Shown: positions 16,816 to 22,724 of the stretch, piece after piece
Numbering within the stretch: position 1 is the first letter of the stretch
Layout: each line of letters opens with the position of its first letter
Origin: a virus
Strand: one strand, 5' to 3'
IMG/VR virus record: IMGVR_UViG_3300036045_000047
Coordinates: 1 to 32,367 of that record
Length of the DNA: 32,367 nucleotides
The notes under the pieces: model-generated
Told to the model about the DNA's origin: nothing
The model's database searches: none
What the model saw: only the letters and a program-made list of their open reading frames with translations
Made by a program: the position numbers and the translations under genes

Positions 16816-18219
16816 ATGGGTAACGAACTCATCAAGACCCTGGAAACCTTGGTCAAGACGCTCGAAGCCGGGACGTACGCGGGTACGGCACCGGATCGGC
16901 TCACCCAGGGCGCAGCGCTCGGCGTGGAGAACCTCGAGACCGTGATGCAGAACGTCACGTTCGACGACTCGCACATCAAGCTCCAGAAGCTCTTCTCGGT
17001 CAAGAAGGCCAAGTCCCTTCTCGTCCAGTTCAACCGGCAGCTCAGCTACGGCCGGTTCGGCGGTTCGGCCCAGCGCGAAGGCGCGGTCGGCGACGTGGAT
17101 GTCGGCGACTACCTCCGGGCGACGGTTCCGATGTGCTTCTACAGCACCCTGAAGCGCGTCACGGTCGCGGCCGACATGGTCGAGACGTTCGACGGCAAGA
17201 AGGGCACGGACCGTGAAGCCGAGAACGCCGCGATCAAGCTCGCGGCCGACGTCGAGTTCGACTCGTTCAAGGGCAAGGCCGACTTCTCGAACGCGGGCGT
17301 CTTCGACGGCAACCCGATCGCGATCGCCGAGCTTCCGAACATCCTCGGGCTCGACCCGCAGGTCCGCATGTCCGACATCATGGCGTCCACCCAGGACCTC
17401 ATGTTCGCGGCCTACGGCTCCAGCCAGTCGGTGGTCCTCAACCAGAGCGGCGCTCTCGACCAGAACATCCTGGAAGACGCGGCCCTCCGGTCCCGCCTCA
17501 ACTTCGGCAAGGCCGAGCTGATGATGGTCGACCCCGTCATCCTCTCGGGCTACAACAAGCGCGTCCTCAACTACGGGAACAACACGATCCAGCGCATCAT
17601 CCTCGCTGGCTCGGCCCAGGATGCCTCCGGCGCCGACCTCCGTCGCCAGTGGGTCTCCAGCGGCACCGTGTCCCTCGAGGACTCGATGTTCCTCCGTGGC
17701 AAGTACACCCCGAACCGTCCGACGATCGGCGCCCCCGTGGCCCCGGCGGCGTCCGGCGCCCGCGCGGGCGGCTCCTCGGCCCTCCCGGCCCTGGGCACGG
17801 CCGTGTACCTCGTCTCGGCTGAGAACGAGCGCGGCGAAGGGATCGCGGCCTCGGCCTCCGTCTCCGGCATCCTGGCCGGCGACGAGGTGACGATCACGAT
17901 CACCCACCCGGGCGGCGCGACGCACTTCAACGTGTATCGCGGCGCGACGGCGGCCTCCGCGAAGTTCATCGGACGCGTCAAGAACGACGGCTCCGGCGCT
18001 TCGTTCATCGACCTGGGCAACAAGGCTCCTGGGTTCGTCACCGGGTACCTCATCCAGAAGGACACCTGGGGACTCCACGAGCTGGCTCCCTACAGCCGCC
18101 TCAAGCTGGCCATCAGCGACCTGAGCACCCCGGAAGCCCACTTCCGGTTCCTCACGCTCTGCGGATACCAGCCCCGCAAGAACGTCATCGTCGACAACCT
18201 CACGCACGACCGGTTCTAA
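16816..18219 (+). CDS. Major capsid protein with an Ig/FN3-like insertion
   Basis: This is the shell-forming protein, probably of the HK97 fold. The 467-residue product follows the scaffold candidate and has GGGAGG before its ATG. Residues 5-38 match a segment of the protease-kinase protein, so they are probably an assembly or delta peptide removed or recognised by the protease. The body contains the strand- and helix-rich core. Residues about 300-405 begin with an Ala/Gly/Pro linker and then show a fibronectin-III or Ig-like pattern (AVYLVSAENERGEG ... FNVYRG ... IDLG). This would be a surface decoration domain encoded within the capsid protein. The stop overlaps the convergent - strand gene by 3 bases, and a terminator lies 29 bp on. 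Confidence 0.88.
   Translation: MGNELIKTLETLVKTLEAGTYAGTAPDRLTQGAALGVENLETVMQNVTFDDSHIKLQKLFSVKKAKSLLVQFNRQLSYGRFGGSAQREGAVGDVDVGDYLRATVPMCFYSTLKRVTVAADMVETFDGKKGTDREAENAAIKLAADVEFDSFKGKADFSNAGVFDGNPIAIAELPNILGLDPQVRMSDIMASTQDLMFAAYGSSQSVVLNQSGALDQNILEDAALRSRLNFGKAELMMVDPVILSGYNKRVLNYGNNTIQRIILAGSAQDASGADLRRQWVSSGTVSLEDSMFLRGKYTPNRPTIGAPVAPAASGARAGGSSALPALGTAVYLVSAENERGEGIAASASVSGILAGDEVTITITHPGGATHFNVYRGATAASAKFIGRVKNDGSGASFIDLGNKAPGFVTGYLIQKDTWGLHELAPYSRLKLAISDLSTPEAHFRFLTLCGYQPRKNVIVDNLTHDRF
16828..16929 (+). other. N-terminal capsid peptide shared with the protease
   Basis: Capsid residues 5-38 correspond to protease residues 197-230 (25 of 34 identical). A predicted amphipathic helix (LIKTLETLVKTLE) precedes AGTYAGTAP and GAAL-x-VE. 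A maturation cut after the final VE would leave a mature capsid starting near residue 39; this is inference. Confidence 0.75.
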
Positions 18220-18398
18220 GCCGGTCGCCCGTCAGGGCAAGCATCAGAAGGGCTCTGAGGAACTTCCTCAGGGCCCTTCGCCGTTTCTGGAGGCACGATC
18301 GGGCCGAGCACGGCCTCCATCTCCTCCCAGGACTCGAAGCCAGCCTTCTTGGCTGCATCCTCAGCGATGAGCAGGGCGATCGGGATCAGCGGGTTCAT
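18216..18398 (-). CDS. Small hypothetical protein, last gene of the - strand block
   Basis: This 60-residue protein starts with a hydrophobic stretch (PLIPIALLIAED), continues with an acidic helix (WEEMEAVL), and ends in a Pro-rich tail. The tail is encoded across the terminator hairpin. The start lies 38 nt inside the end of the upstream gene with only a weak AAAGG before it. Its stop overlaps the capsid stop convergently. The N-terminal half looks like real coding sequence. The tail may be read-through of the terminator, so the call is moderate. Confidence 0.5.
   Translation of the reverse strand: MNPLIPIALLIAEDAAKKAGFESWEEMEAVLGPIVPPETAKGPEEVPQSPSDACPDGRPA
18248..18278. terminator. Bidirectional hairpin terminator after the capsid gene
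   Basis: AAGGGCTCTGAGG-AACTT-CCTCAGGGCCCTT forms a 13-bp stem with one G-U wobble and a 5-nt loop. On the + strand it ends the head operon 29 bp after the capsid stop. Only a short T run (CCGTTTC) follows, so it may rely on stem strength. It lies between convergent genes and inside the coding tail of the - strand ORF. Confidence 0.75.
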
Positions 18399-18651
18399 AA
18401 GGCCTTTCTGTCACGACGATCTCGAGGTGACGGGTGATGGGCTCGCCGCTCAGGTCCAGGCGGCCTGGCGGGCAATCTCCGAGAGGAGGCGCGTCGGGAT
18501 TGACCGGGCGGTACCCGTAGCCGTTGCACCGTCCGCACATCTCGTGCATGTACTCCTTGACCCCCATATGCTCGACGCCGCTTTCGAGCGCGAAGTCTCC
18601 CTCGCCCTGACACCAGCCGCAGACCCGGACGTCCAGGATGTTACCGTCCAT
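18361..18651 (-). CDS. Small protein with two DnaJ-type CxxCxGxG zinc motifs
   Basis: The 96-residue protein carries CGWCQGEG (C11, C14) and CGRCNGYG (C39, C42). This pair of CxxCxGxG motifs resembles half of a DnaJ zinc-binding domain and is common in small phage proteins. A single zinc ion could be held by the four cysteines. The tail is polar and proline-rich. The start follows the upstream stop by 4 nt without a strong Shine-Dalgarno sequence, so coupling is likely. The function is unknown; a small adaptor or nucleic-acid-binding role is possible. Confidence 0.7.
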   Translation of the reverse strand: MDGNILDVRVCGWCQGEGDFALESGVEHMGVKEYMHEMCGRCNGYGYRPVNPDAPPLGDCPPGRLDLSGEPITRHLEIVVTERPYEPADPDRPAHR

Positions 18652-18655
18652 GATC

Positions 18656-19036
18656 CTACTCGCACCGGCGCGTGCAGGCCTTGTACTGACACACTCTCCC
18701 GTACGGGTAGCCGCTGCACATGGCCGGCCGGTTCTCGTAGTTCATGCAGTTCCCGGTCGCGGTGTCGTGGTGCCGGCACGTGTAGTGATGGGTGGCCGTC
18801 TTGTACTGGTCCTTGGTGCCCCGGACCTTACGCTGTCCTCGAGGACGCTGCGGGGCCACGTTGTCGGTACGCAGGAAGATGACCATGTCGGCCACCTTGA
18901 GGATCTCCTCGGGGTTCCAGCGCGATTTCCGGAGCCTGGCCCTGGCAGCCTGGTGGTTCAGCTCCAGGGGGCTTAGCGGGAGCGTGAAGTCCTTGCAGCA
19001 GTGGCCGGTGCAGCGGGCGACCTCGACCTGGCTCAT
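18656..19036 (-). CDS. YkgJ-like cysteine cluster protein
   Basis: This 126-residue protein matches the pattern of the YkgJ/UPF0153 family of putative zinc- or iron-chelating proteins. CTGHCC (C9, C13, C14) lies at the N-terminus. A later TCRHHD...GNCMNYENRPAMCSGYP segment supplies the C...C-x-Y-x-x-RP-x-x-C signature. It ends with three more cysteines (VCQYKACTRRC). The biochemical role of the family is not established. Start ATG 19036 is chosen because it overlaps the upstream stop as ATGA and because the sequence upstream in this frame is only a shadow of the neighbouring gene. Confidence 0.75.
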   Translation of the reverse strand: MSQVEVARCTGHCCKDFTLPLSPLELNHQAARARLRKSRWNPEEILKVADMVIFLRTDNVAPQRPRGQRKVRGTKDQYKTATHHYTCRHHDTATGNCMNYENRPAMCSGYPYGRVCQYKACTRRCE

Positions 19037-19335
19037 CCGAGATCTCGGCTCAGCTCGTGGAGGGCCAGCGCGTCCCTGATCGAGGCGTACTCGCCGACCG
19101 TGAGCTTCTCGCAGAGCCGCATGAAGTCGTTCACGCTGATCGCCGGGTTGATGTAGTGGGGCTCGTTCTTGGTCTCGTTCCACATCCTGATGAGGAGCAT
19201 GGGTCGAGGTTCGTCCGGGGCACCCCACTCGGACAGGGTGTCGATGGACTCCTTGATGGCCCACGTGTAGTGGCCGATCTTCAGCTCCATGCCGGCCTCG
19301 AGCGCTCTCAGGACTGTCAGGTACCGCGATCCCAT
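19033..19335 (-). CDS. Hypothetical small protein behind a ribosome-site hairpin
   Basis: This 100-residue, mostly helical protein with several tryptophans belongs to no family I recognise. The ATG at 19335 is preceded by GGGAGGG with 9 nt spacing. That ribosome-binding site lies in the 3' arm of a 10-bp inverted repeat (19342-19374), so translation may be controlled by folding. The stop overlaps the next start (ATGA). Confidence 0.65.
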   Translation of the reverse strand: MGSRYLTVLRALEAGMELKIGHYTWAIKESIDTLSEWGAPDEPRPMLLIRMWNETKNEPHYINPAISVNDFMRLCEKLTVGEYASIRDALALHELSRDLG

Positions 19336-19341
19336 AAACAA

Positions 19342-19374
19342 GGACCCTCCCCGAATCAGGGAAAGGGAGGGTCC
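19342..19374 (-). promoter_or_regulatory. Perfect inverted repeat that buries the next gene's Shine-Dalgarno
   Basis: GGACCCTCCC and GGGAGGGTCC form perfect 10-bp arms around a 13-nt loop. Read on the - strand, the hairpin follows the exported-protein gene by 14 bp and is followed by TTGTTTATG. It could be an attenuator or terminator for the upstream genes. It also sequesters the GGGAGGG ribosome-binding site of the gene ending at 19033. Confidence 0.65.
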
Positions 19375-19388
19375 GAGGCTAGCTGGTC

Positions 19389-19838
19389 CTACCAGTTGTA
19401 GCCGACACCGAGAAGGCCGCCCTGGGCGCCGTTCCGGTTGAGGAGCAGGATCCCGTCGAGGGAGATCTCGTCGGTGATCTTCCGGCCGTACCCGACCCCG
19501 TAGTTGACCCCGTAGGCCTGGTCAACGGTCGTGGTGACGCCGTCGGTCTTGGACTTGATCCCGGCAGGTCCGCCGCCCAGGTAGAGCTTGACCGAGTTCG
19601 GTCTGTACTCGCCCTTGGAGAGCGGAGCGTCGGCGGCAGCCTCGTCGCCGGACTGGGTGCGCGGGACGACCGCGTACTCCTCCGACTTGAAGCTGTACTG
19701 CTTGCCGTCCTTGAGCGTGACCGTGATGGTCGCGCCGGCCAGGTAGGTAGGCATCGGGATCGTCTTGGCCGCCGCGTAAGCTACGGTAGCGACCAGGAGC
19801 AGGAGAACAGAGGCGAGGAGCATCTTGAGCTTGTTCAT
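19389..19838 (-). CDS. Exported protein, possible outer-membrane beta protein
   Basis: The 149-residue protein starts with a clear Sec signal peptide: K3/K5, then a Leu/Val/Ala core, with cleavage likely after A22 in AYA. The mature part is strand-rich and ends in GLLGVGYNW. A final beta-strand with alternating hydrophobics and a terminal aromatic residue is typical of Gram-negative outer-membrane beta proteins, though at about 127 residues this would be a small one. GVNYGVGYGRKI is a second candidate strand. AGAGGT precedes the start. It lies 13 nt after the lipoprotein gene and is surely co-transcribed with it. The pair may alter the host surface. The function is inferred. Confidence 0.75.
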   Translation of the reverse strand: MNKLKMLLASVLLLLVATVAYAAAKTIPMPTYLAGATITVTLKDGKQYSFKSEEYAVVPRTQSGDEAAADAPLSKGEYRPNSVKLYLGGGPAGIKSKTDGVTTTVDQAYGVNYGVGYGRKITDEISLDGILLLNRNGAQGGLLGVGYNW

Positions 19839-19851
19839 CGTCGGTACCTCT

Positions 19852-20508
19852 TTAGTTGGACGTGAAGGTCACGACGCGAAGCTTCGACCCGAGGCGGACC
19901 GCCAAGCGAGACCCGGAGATCTTGCTGGACCAGTCACCGTCGTTGAGCTGTTCGCTGCTGCCGTTGCAGCTCGACGAGCCGTAGTACAGCTTGTAGTCGT
20001 TGTTGTTGAACTTCTTGATCGACTGGCCGCCACCGATGCCGGTGCAGCTGGACGCGAACTCGAAGTCCTGCACGGTTCCGGAAGAGGCTCCTGCGGGTCC
20101 GGTCGGGCCGGTCGCTCCAGGGGCTCCATCGGTACCAGGCTGTCCGGCAGGTCCCTGCTCGCCGGTCTCGCCAGGAATCCCTTGCGGGCCAGGGGCTCCA
20201 TCGGCACCAGGCGCACCCGCCGCGCCGTTGCAGGCGAAGAGGCTGTTCTGGTACGCGTCACCCTCGCTGGCGGTGAGGCTTCCGTCGAGGTCGCTGTAGA
20301 TGTCGAGGCTGGTGCCGCCGACGCCGAAGCATTCGCATGATTCGGTCGAGAGGGTGCGGATCTCGGATACCAAGGACGCGCCCGTGGCGCCCGTGGGACC
20401 CTGTTCGCCCGGAGGGCCCTTGATGACGACGGTCGTGGACGGACCACCGCAGGCTGCCAGCGCGAGGCTGAGGGCCAGGATGGCGATGTTGATGATCTTG
20501 CTTCTCAT
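19852..20508 (-). CDS. Collagen-like lipoprotein
   Basis: The 218-residue product begins with a lipoprotein signal peptide and the lipobox LAAC (C20) followed by Gly, which favours outer-membrane sorting. A short Gly-X-Y run (residues 31-44) leads to a Cys-containing segment with SDLDGSLTASE, an EF-hand-like acidic loop, ending in ACNG. This pattern recurs in bacterial collagen-like lipoproteins. A second run of about 15 Gly-X-Y triplets follows, then a C-terminal domain with two cysteines. It probably forms a trimeric stalk on the cell surface. AGGAGA precedes the ATG, and a sigma70-like promoter lies upstream. A phage-encoded surface lipoprotein suggests superinfection exclusion or host conversion (inference). 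A tail fibre is unlikely because of the lipid anchor. Confidence 0.85.
   Translation of the reverse strand: MRSKIINIAILALSLALAACGGPSTTVVIKGPPGEQGPTGATGASLVSEIRTLSTESCECFGVGGTSLDIYSDLDGSLTASEGDAYQNSLFACNGAAGAPGADGAPGPQGIPGETGEQGPAGQPGTDGAPGATGPTGPAGASSGTVQDFEFASSCTGIGGGQSIKKFNNNDYKLYYGSSSCNGSSEQLNDGDWSSKISGSRLAVRLGSKLRVVTFTSN
20117..20211. repeat. Internal 72-nt duplication in the collagen segment
   Basis: A 23-nt stretch at 20117-20139 recurs at 20189-20211 with one mismatch, offset by 72 nt (eight Gly-X-Y triplets). It indicates slippage or duplication growth of the collagen repeat. Confidence 0.7.
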
Positions 20509-20545
20509 GTTCGTGTATCTCCTTGATACGGGTTAGTTGGTGGAC

Positions 20546-20574
20546 AGCTTAGCCCATCTTCGCTGGGCTGTAAA
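20546..20574 (-). promoter_or_regulatory. Sigma70-like promoter for the lipoprotein operon
   Basis: On the - strand TTTACA (20574-20569) and TAAGCT (20551-20546) are separated by 17 bp. The spacer contains an inverted repeat, AGCCCA at 20551-20556 and TGGGCT at 20564-20569, which could be an operator. The start codon is at 20508. Confidence 0.5.
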
Positions 20575-20903
20575 TTGGTGGACCCGGCGAGGTACCGCCC
20601 CTCGCGTCCGGAAGTCGTTCCAACAGTCGTGCTACGTGCGTATCCGGCGTTTCTCGACTCGCCGGCAGGTCTATCATCGTGTTGTGCAGGGTCGACGCCA
20701 ACCCCTGTCCCAGTACAGCTACCGACAGGGACGCTATTCTCGGCTTCGCCTTTCTCCTGTTGCCGGGCTCAGGCGGCCCCGCTGCTCTCACCTACAGGGT
20801 AGGATCAGGCAGCCACGGCCTCACGGACCGCCGAGCGCTTGCGCGCACGGAACTCCGCGAGGTTGACGACGTTGCTGTTGGCACGTCTAGGTGCCCTCTT
20901 TTT
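20575..20903 (+). other. Non-coding stretch with hairpins, possible + strand RNA
   Basis: No convincing gene fills 20575-20804. Several inverted repeats occur: GCGAGG/CCTCGC at 20587/20600, CCGGCG/CGCCGG at 20644/20660, and CCCTGTC/GACAGGG at 20703/20724. A + strand terminator-like hairpin at 20880-20903 then ends the stretch. Flanking genes all run on the - strand, so that terminator would serve only a + strand transcript. No + strand promoter could be recognised, and short GC hairpins are common by chance, so this is a weak candidate for a non-coding RNA. Confidence 0.3.
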
Positions 20904-20930
20904 AACGTGGCCTGAGGACGTCCACGGCAC
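20805..20930 (-). CDS. Possible 41-residue basic peptide
   Basis: A GTG-started frame reads into VVNLAEFRARKRSAVREAVAA, a well-formed basic helix with the GC-rich codons of neighbouring genes. GGAGGAG lies about 15 nt before the GTG, which is longer than ideal. It would follow the gene ending at 20986 in the same operon. It overlaps the + strand terminator-like hairpin, so the two interpretations compete. Confidence 0.35.
   Translation of the reverse strand: MPWTSSGHVKKRAPRRANSNVVNLAEFRARKRSAVREAVAA
20880..20903 (+). terminator. Short hairpin plus T-run on the + strand
   Basis: GGCAC-GTCTAG-GTGCC is followed by CTCTTTTT. A run of five T residues is rare in this GC-rich sequence. No + strand gene is known upstream of it. 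Confidence 0.45.
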
Positions 20931-20985
20931 GCTCGACTGTCTTCTCTCCTCCCGTCGAATCTAATTCGGGCCCAAACAAAGCCTA

Positions 20986-21195
20986 TCAGGCAGGTCGGTT
21001 AACGTCAAGGAGTTCCTGAAGCTCCTCGCGGGTCAGCTTGGCGGCGAGCTTCTCGGCCACGTAGCCGGAGATCCGGTCGAGCAGCTCCTCCTGCTTCTCG
21101 GACGACGGCTCGGCGGTCAGGATCCCGTAGGTGGACCTCATGATGGCCCATACGTCCTGGCGGACGGCCGTCCTGACCATCTCCTGCTTGGTCAC
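20986..21195 (-). CDS. Small hypothetical helical protein
   Basis: This 69-residue, almost wholly helical and highly charged protein is of no recognised family. The start is GTG 21195, which overlaps the upstream stop as GTGA. That overlap fixes the true end of the frameshifted upstream gene. It is likely translated by reinitiation. Confidence 0.65.
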   Translation of the reverse strand: MTKQEMVRTAVRQDVWAIMRSTYGILTAEPSSEKQEELLDRISGYVAEKLAAKLTREELQELLDVNRPA

Positions 21196-21426
21196 ACGTC
21201 ACCGTTCTCGAAGATCTTCGCGTCTTCGTAGACGGCGACCTGTCGGCGGTACAGCTCGAGCTTGGCGGCCTCGAGCACACCAACCAGTTCGTTCAGGTGT
21301 GTATAGCTGATCCCCTACGTAGTTCAGGTCGCCGGGCGACATCGAGGCACCCTCGCGTACCTCGTGAAGTAGCGGCTCTAGGGCCGGCGACAGACGCTGC
21401 CTGTCGGCTTGCTTGATGTAGGGCAT
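21192..21426 (-). pseudogene. DUF6899-like small protein interrupted by a +1 frameshift
   Basis: Frame 1 from ATG 21426 gives MPYIKQADRQ...[10 protein letters not shown] second frame then gives [20 protein letters not shown]...[12 protein letters not shown] and stops at 21192. Together these reproduce the layout of a small conserved phage protein (MPYI...PGDLNY...LNE-x-x-GVLE-x-AK-x-E-x-YRR...YED...ENGDV) that I associate with DUF6899. The shift falls at a four-base run, CCCC at 21312-21315 (GGGG on the coding strand); removing one G restores a single frame of about 77 residues. The restored stop overlaps the next start as GTGA, which supports the restored frame. It may be a real mutation, a sequencing error or programmed +1 frameshifting. 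Confidence 0.75.
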
Positions 21427-22212
21427 TCAGGATCCTCCTTTGTGGTCCAGACGTAGGGTCTGGCCGATCTGTTGCTGATCGGACTGCTTGTCCGCCTCGA
21501 TCCCCATCGCGATCTTCATCTGCTGTCCTTGACGATAGCCCGCCATGAGGGCTTGCTGGTCGACGTAGTCCGTGCGCTTCGGTTGGTTGTCCTTCAGCTT
21601 ACCGAACATGTCCTCGATGAACTTGTCGATGTTTGGATCCTTCATGGCCGCGACCAGAGCCGTGGTGTCTGGCGAAACCTTCTGGAGGTTCTGGGCCAGC
21701 TGGTCCTGTAGGCCACGGATGAGTCCGTGGTAGTAGCCGTTGCGGACAGCACCCTTGCGCTCGCCAGTTGGGATCTCGCAGCGCCGGCAGAAGTCCAGGA
21801 ACGACGACCGGAACGCGCGGAGCAGGAAGTCGTAGACGTATCGGGCGATCTGGACGTTGTGGCGACGCCCGACGAGCGTGAACTTGTAGCGTTTCCGGTA
21901 CTGCCGGTTGACGTACGGCGAGTCCTGCTTCTCGTAGAACTTGTGGGTGAGGACCTTGACGTAGAAGAACTTCTGGAGGATCGAGTATATGAAGCGATCC
22001 TCGCGCGGCTGGGTCGAGCGGCCCATGTCTCGGTCGAAGGCTTCATACTCCTCGTCGAGCTTCGACGCCTCGACCTCGTCGAGCGACATGTTGTACTTGG
22101 TGAGCAGCTCGTGCGCCTTGGCGGCGGCAAGCTTCGCCTCGTTCTCGTTGGGGGAGGTGGCCAGCGCCAGAAGCTTCTGGACCTTCTCGATGATGTCCTG
22201 CTGGGCGCTCAA
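21427..22212 (-). CDS. DUF2786 family protein
   Basis: The 261-residue product begins with the DUF2786 pattern (residues about 5-45: IIEKVQKLLALATSPNENEA followed by KAHELLTKYNM). This is a small helical domain found in phage and bacterial proteins of unknown function. The remainder is basic and aromatic (VNRQYRKRYKFTLVGRR) with a conserved-looking helical core, and ends in a Gln-rich tail. The start is taken as TTG 22212: it overlaps the upstream stop as TTGA, has GGAGG about 10 nt before it, and the domain begins immediately after. The in-frame sequence upstream is a shadow of the preceding gene. The next gene starts directly after the stop (TGAATG). Confidence 0.8.
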   Translation of the reverse strand: MSAQQDIIEKVQKLLALATSPNENEAKLAAAKAHELLTKYNMSLDEVEASKLDEEYEAFDRDMGRSTQPREDRFIYSILQKFFYVKVLTHKFYEKQDSPYVNRQYRKRYKFTLVGRRHNVQIARYVYDFLLRAFRSSFLDFCRRCEIPTGERKGAVRNGYYHGLIRGLQDQLAQNLQKVSPDTTALVAAMKDPNIDKFIEDMFGKLKDNQPKRTDYVDQQALMAGYRQGQQMKIAMGIEADKQSDQQQIGQTLRLDHKGGS

Positions 22213-22445
22213 GTTAGGCCAGCCTCCGCCGCCGTCACCCGGAACATGCCGAGTTCCTCGAAGCGCTTGACGGCCCCGTAGAAGGTCTCGACGCGCTTGG
22301 TGGCGGTTCGCATGCAGCTGCCCTCGAACACCCCGGGCTCCACCTCGGCGAGCAGCGTGACCTTGGTGCCGCCGGACTTCTGCTTGAGCGCGGCGACGAT
22401 CGCGGGCTTCCGGGGATCCTGGGAGTGGACATGCTTCTTGGCCAT
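22209..22445 (-). CDS. Small basic hypothetical protein
   Basis: This 78-residue protein starts MAKKHVHSQDPRKP and continues with a helix and strands (TKVTLLAEVEPGVFEG, MFRVTAAEAG). I do not recognise a family; the size and charge would suit a small DNA-binding or regulatory protein. The ATG at 22445 has AGGAGA at 7 nt. It is the first gene after the promoter at 22465-22493. Confidence 0.65.
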   Translation of the reverse strand: MAKKHVHSQDPRKPAIVAALKQKSGGTKVTLLAEVEPGVFEGSCMRTATKRVETFYGAVKRFEELGMFRVTAAEAGLT

Positions 22446-22464
22446 GGGCGTTCTCCTGAGCCAC

Positions 22465-22493
22465 AGGATACCAGGCTGGACCGGGCCGGTCAA
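22465..22493 (-). promoter_or_regulatory. Early promoter TTGACC-N17-TATCCT (copy 1)
   Basis: On the - strand the -35 TTGACC (22493-22488) and -10 TATCCT (22470-22465) are 17 bp apart. The same two hexamers with the same spacing occur at 25117-25089. It lies in the gap between two - strand genes, 20 nt before the start at 22445. Confidence 0.8.
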
Positions 22494-22497
22494 GAAC

Positions 22498-22722
22498 TTA
22501 AAAACCTGAGTCGTCTCGGCCAGATAGGCTGGGCGGCCTGCCGCACGTCGTACATTTCATATACCAGGTCTTCTCCATGTCGGGCTGCTCGTGCCACTTC
22601 CAGGTGTGGGGCGGGCACTGCTTGGGCTTGTTCTTCTGGTCGAGCCCCTCGGCGGTCTTGGCCATGGCCTGCATGCCCTTGACTACGAGGATGAAGACGA
22701 TCAGGACGATGAGGAAGTCCAC
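22498..22722 (-). CDS. Small membrane-anchored protein with a CxxC motif
   Basis: This 74-residue protein has an N-terminal transmembrane helix (FLIVLIVFILVVKGM, about residues 3-17). A cytoplasmic tail follows, containing CPPHTW and KCTTCG, which could hold a metal ion. The GTG start follows the ligase stop by 2 nt with only a weak GGGAAG upstream, so it depends on coupling to the ligase gene. The function is unknown. Confidence 0.6.
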   Translation of the reverse strand: MDFLIVLIVFILVVKGMQAMAKTAEGLDQKNKPKQCPPHTWKWHEQPDMEKTWYMKCTTCGRPPSLSGRDDSGF

Positions 22723-22724
22723 GG

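Noticed and set aside
19036-19264. N-terminal extension of the YkgJ-like protein to 19264
   Set aside because: The extra 76 residues are a shadow of the neighbouring gene, and ATG 19036 gives an ATGA overlap.
20549-20791. 80-codon - strand open frame in the non-coding stretch
   Set aside because: It has no ribosome-binding site, runs into the lipoprotein promoter and has an unstructured composition.
20575-20985. tRNA genes in the gap
   Set aside because: I searched both strands for a T-loop GTTCRA context and a cloverleaf and found none.
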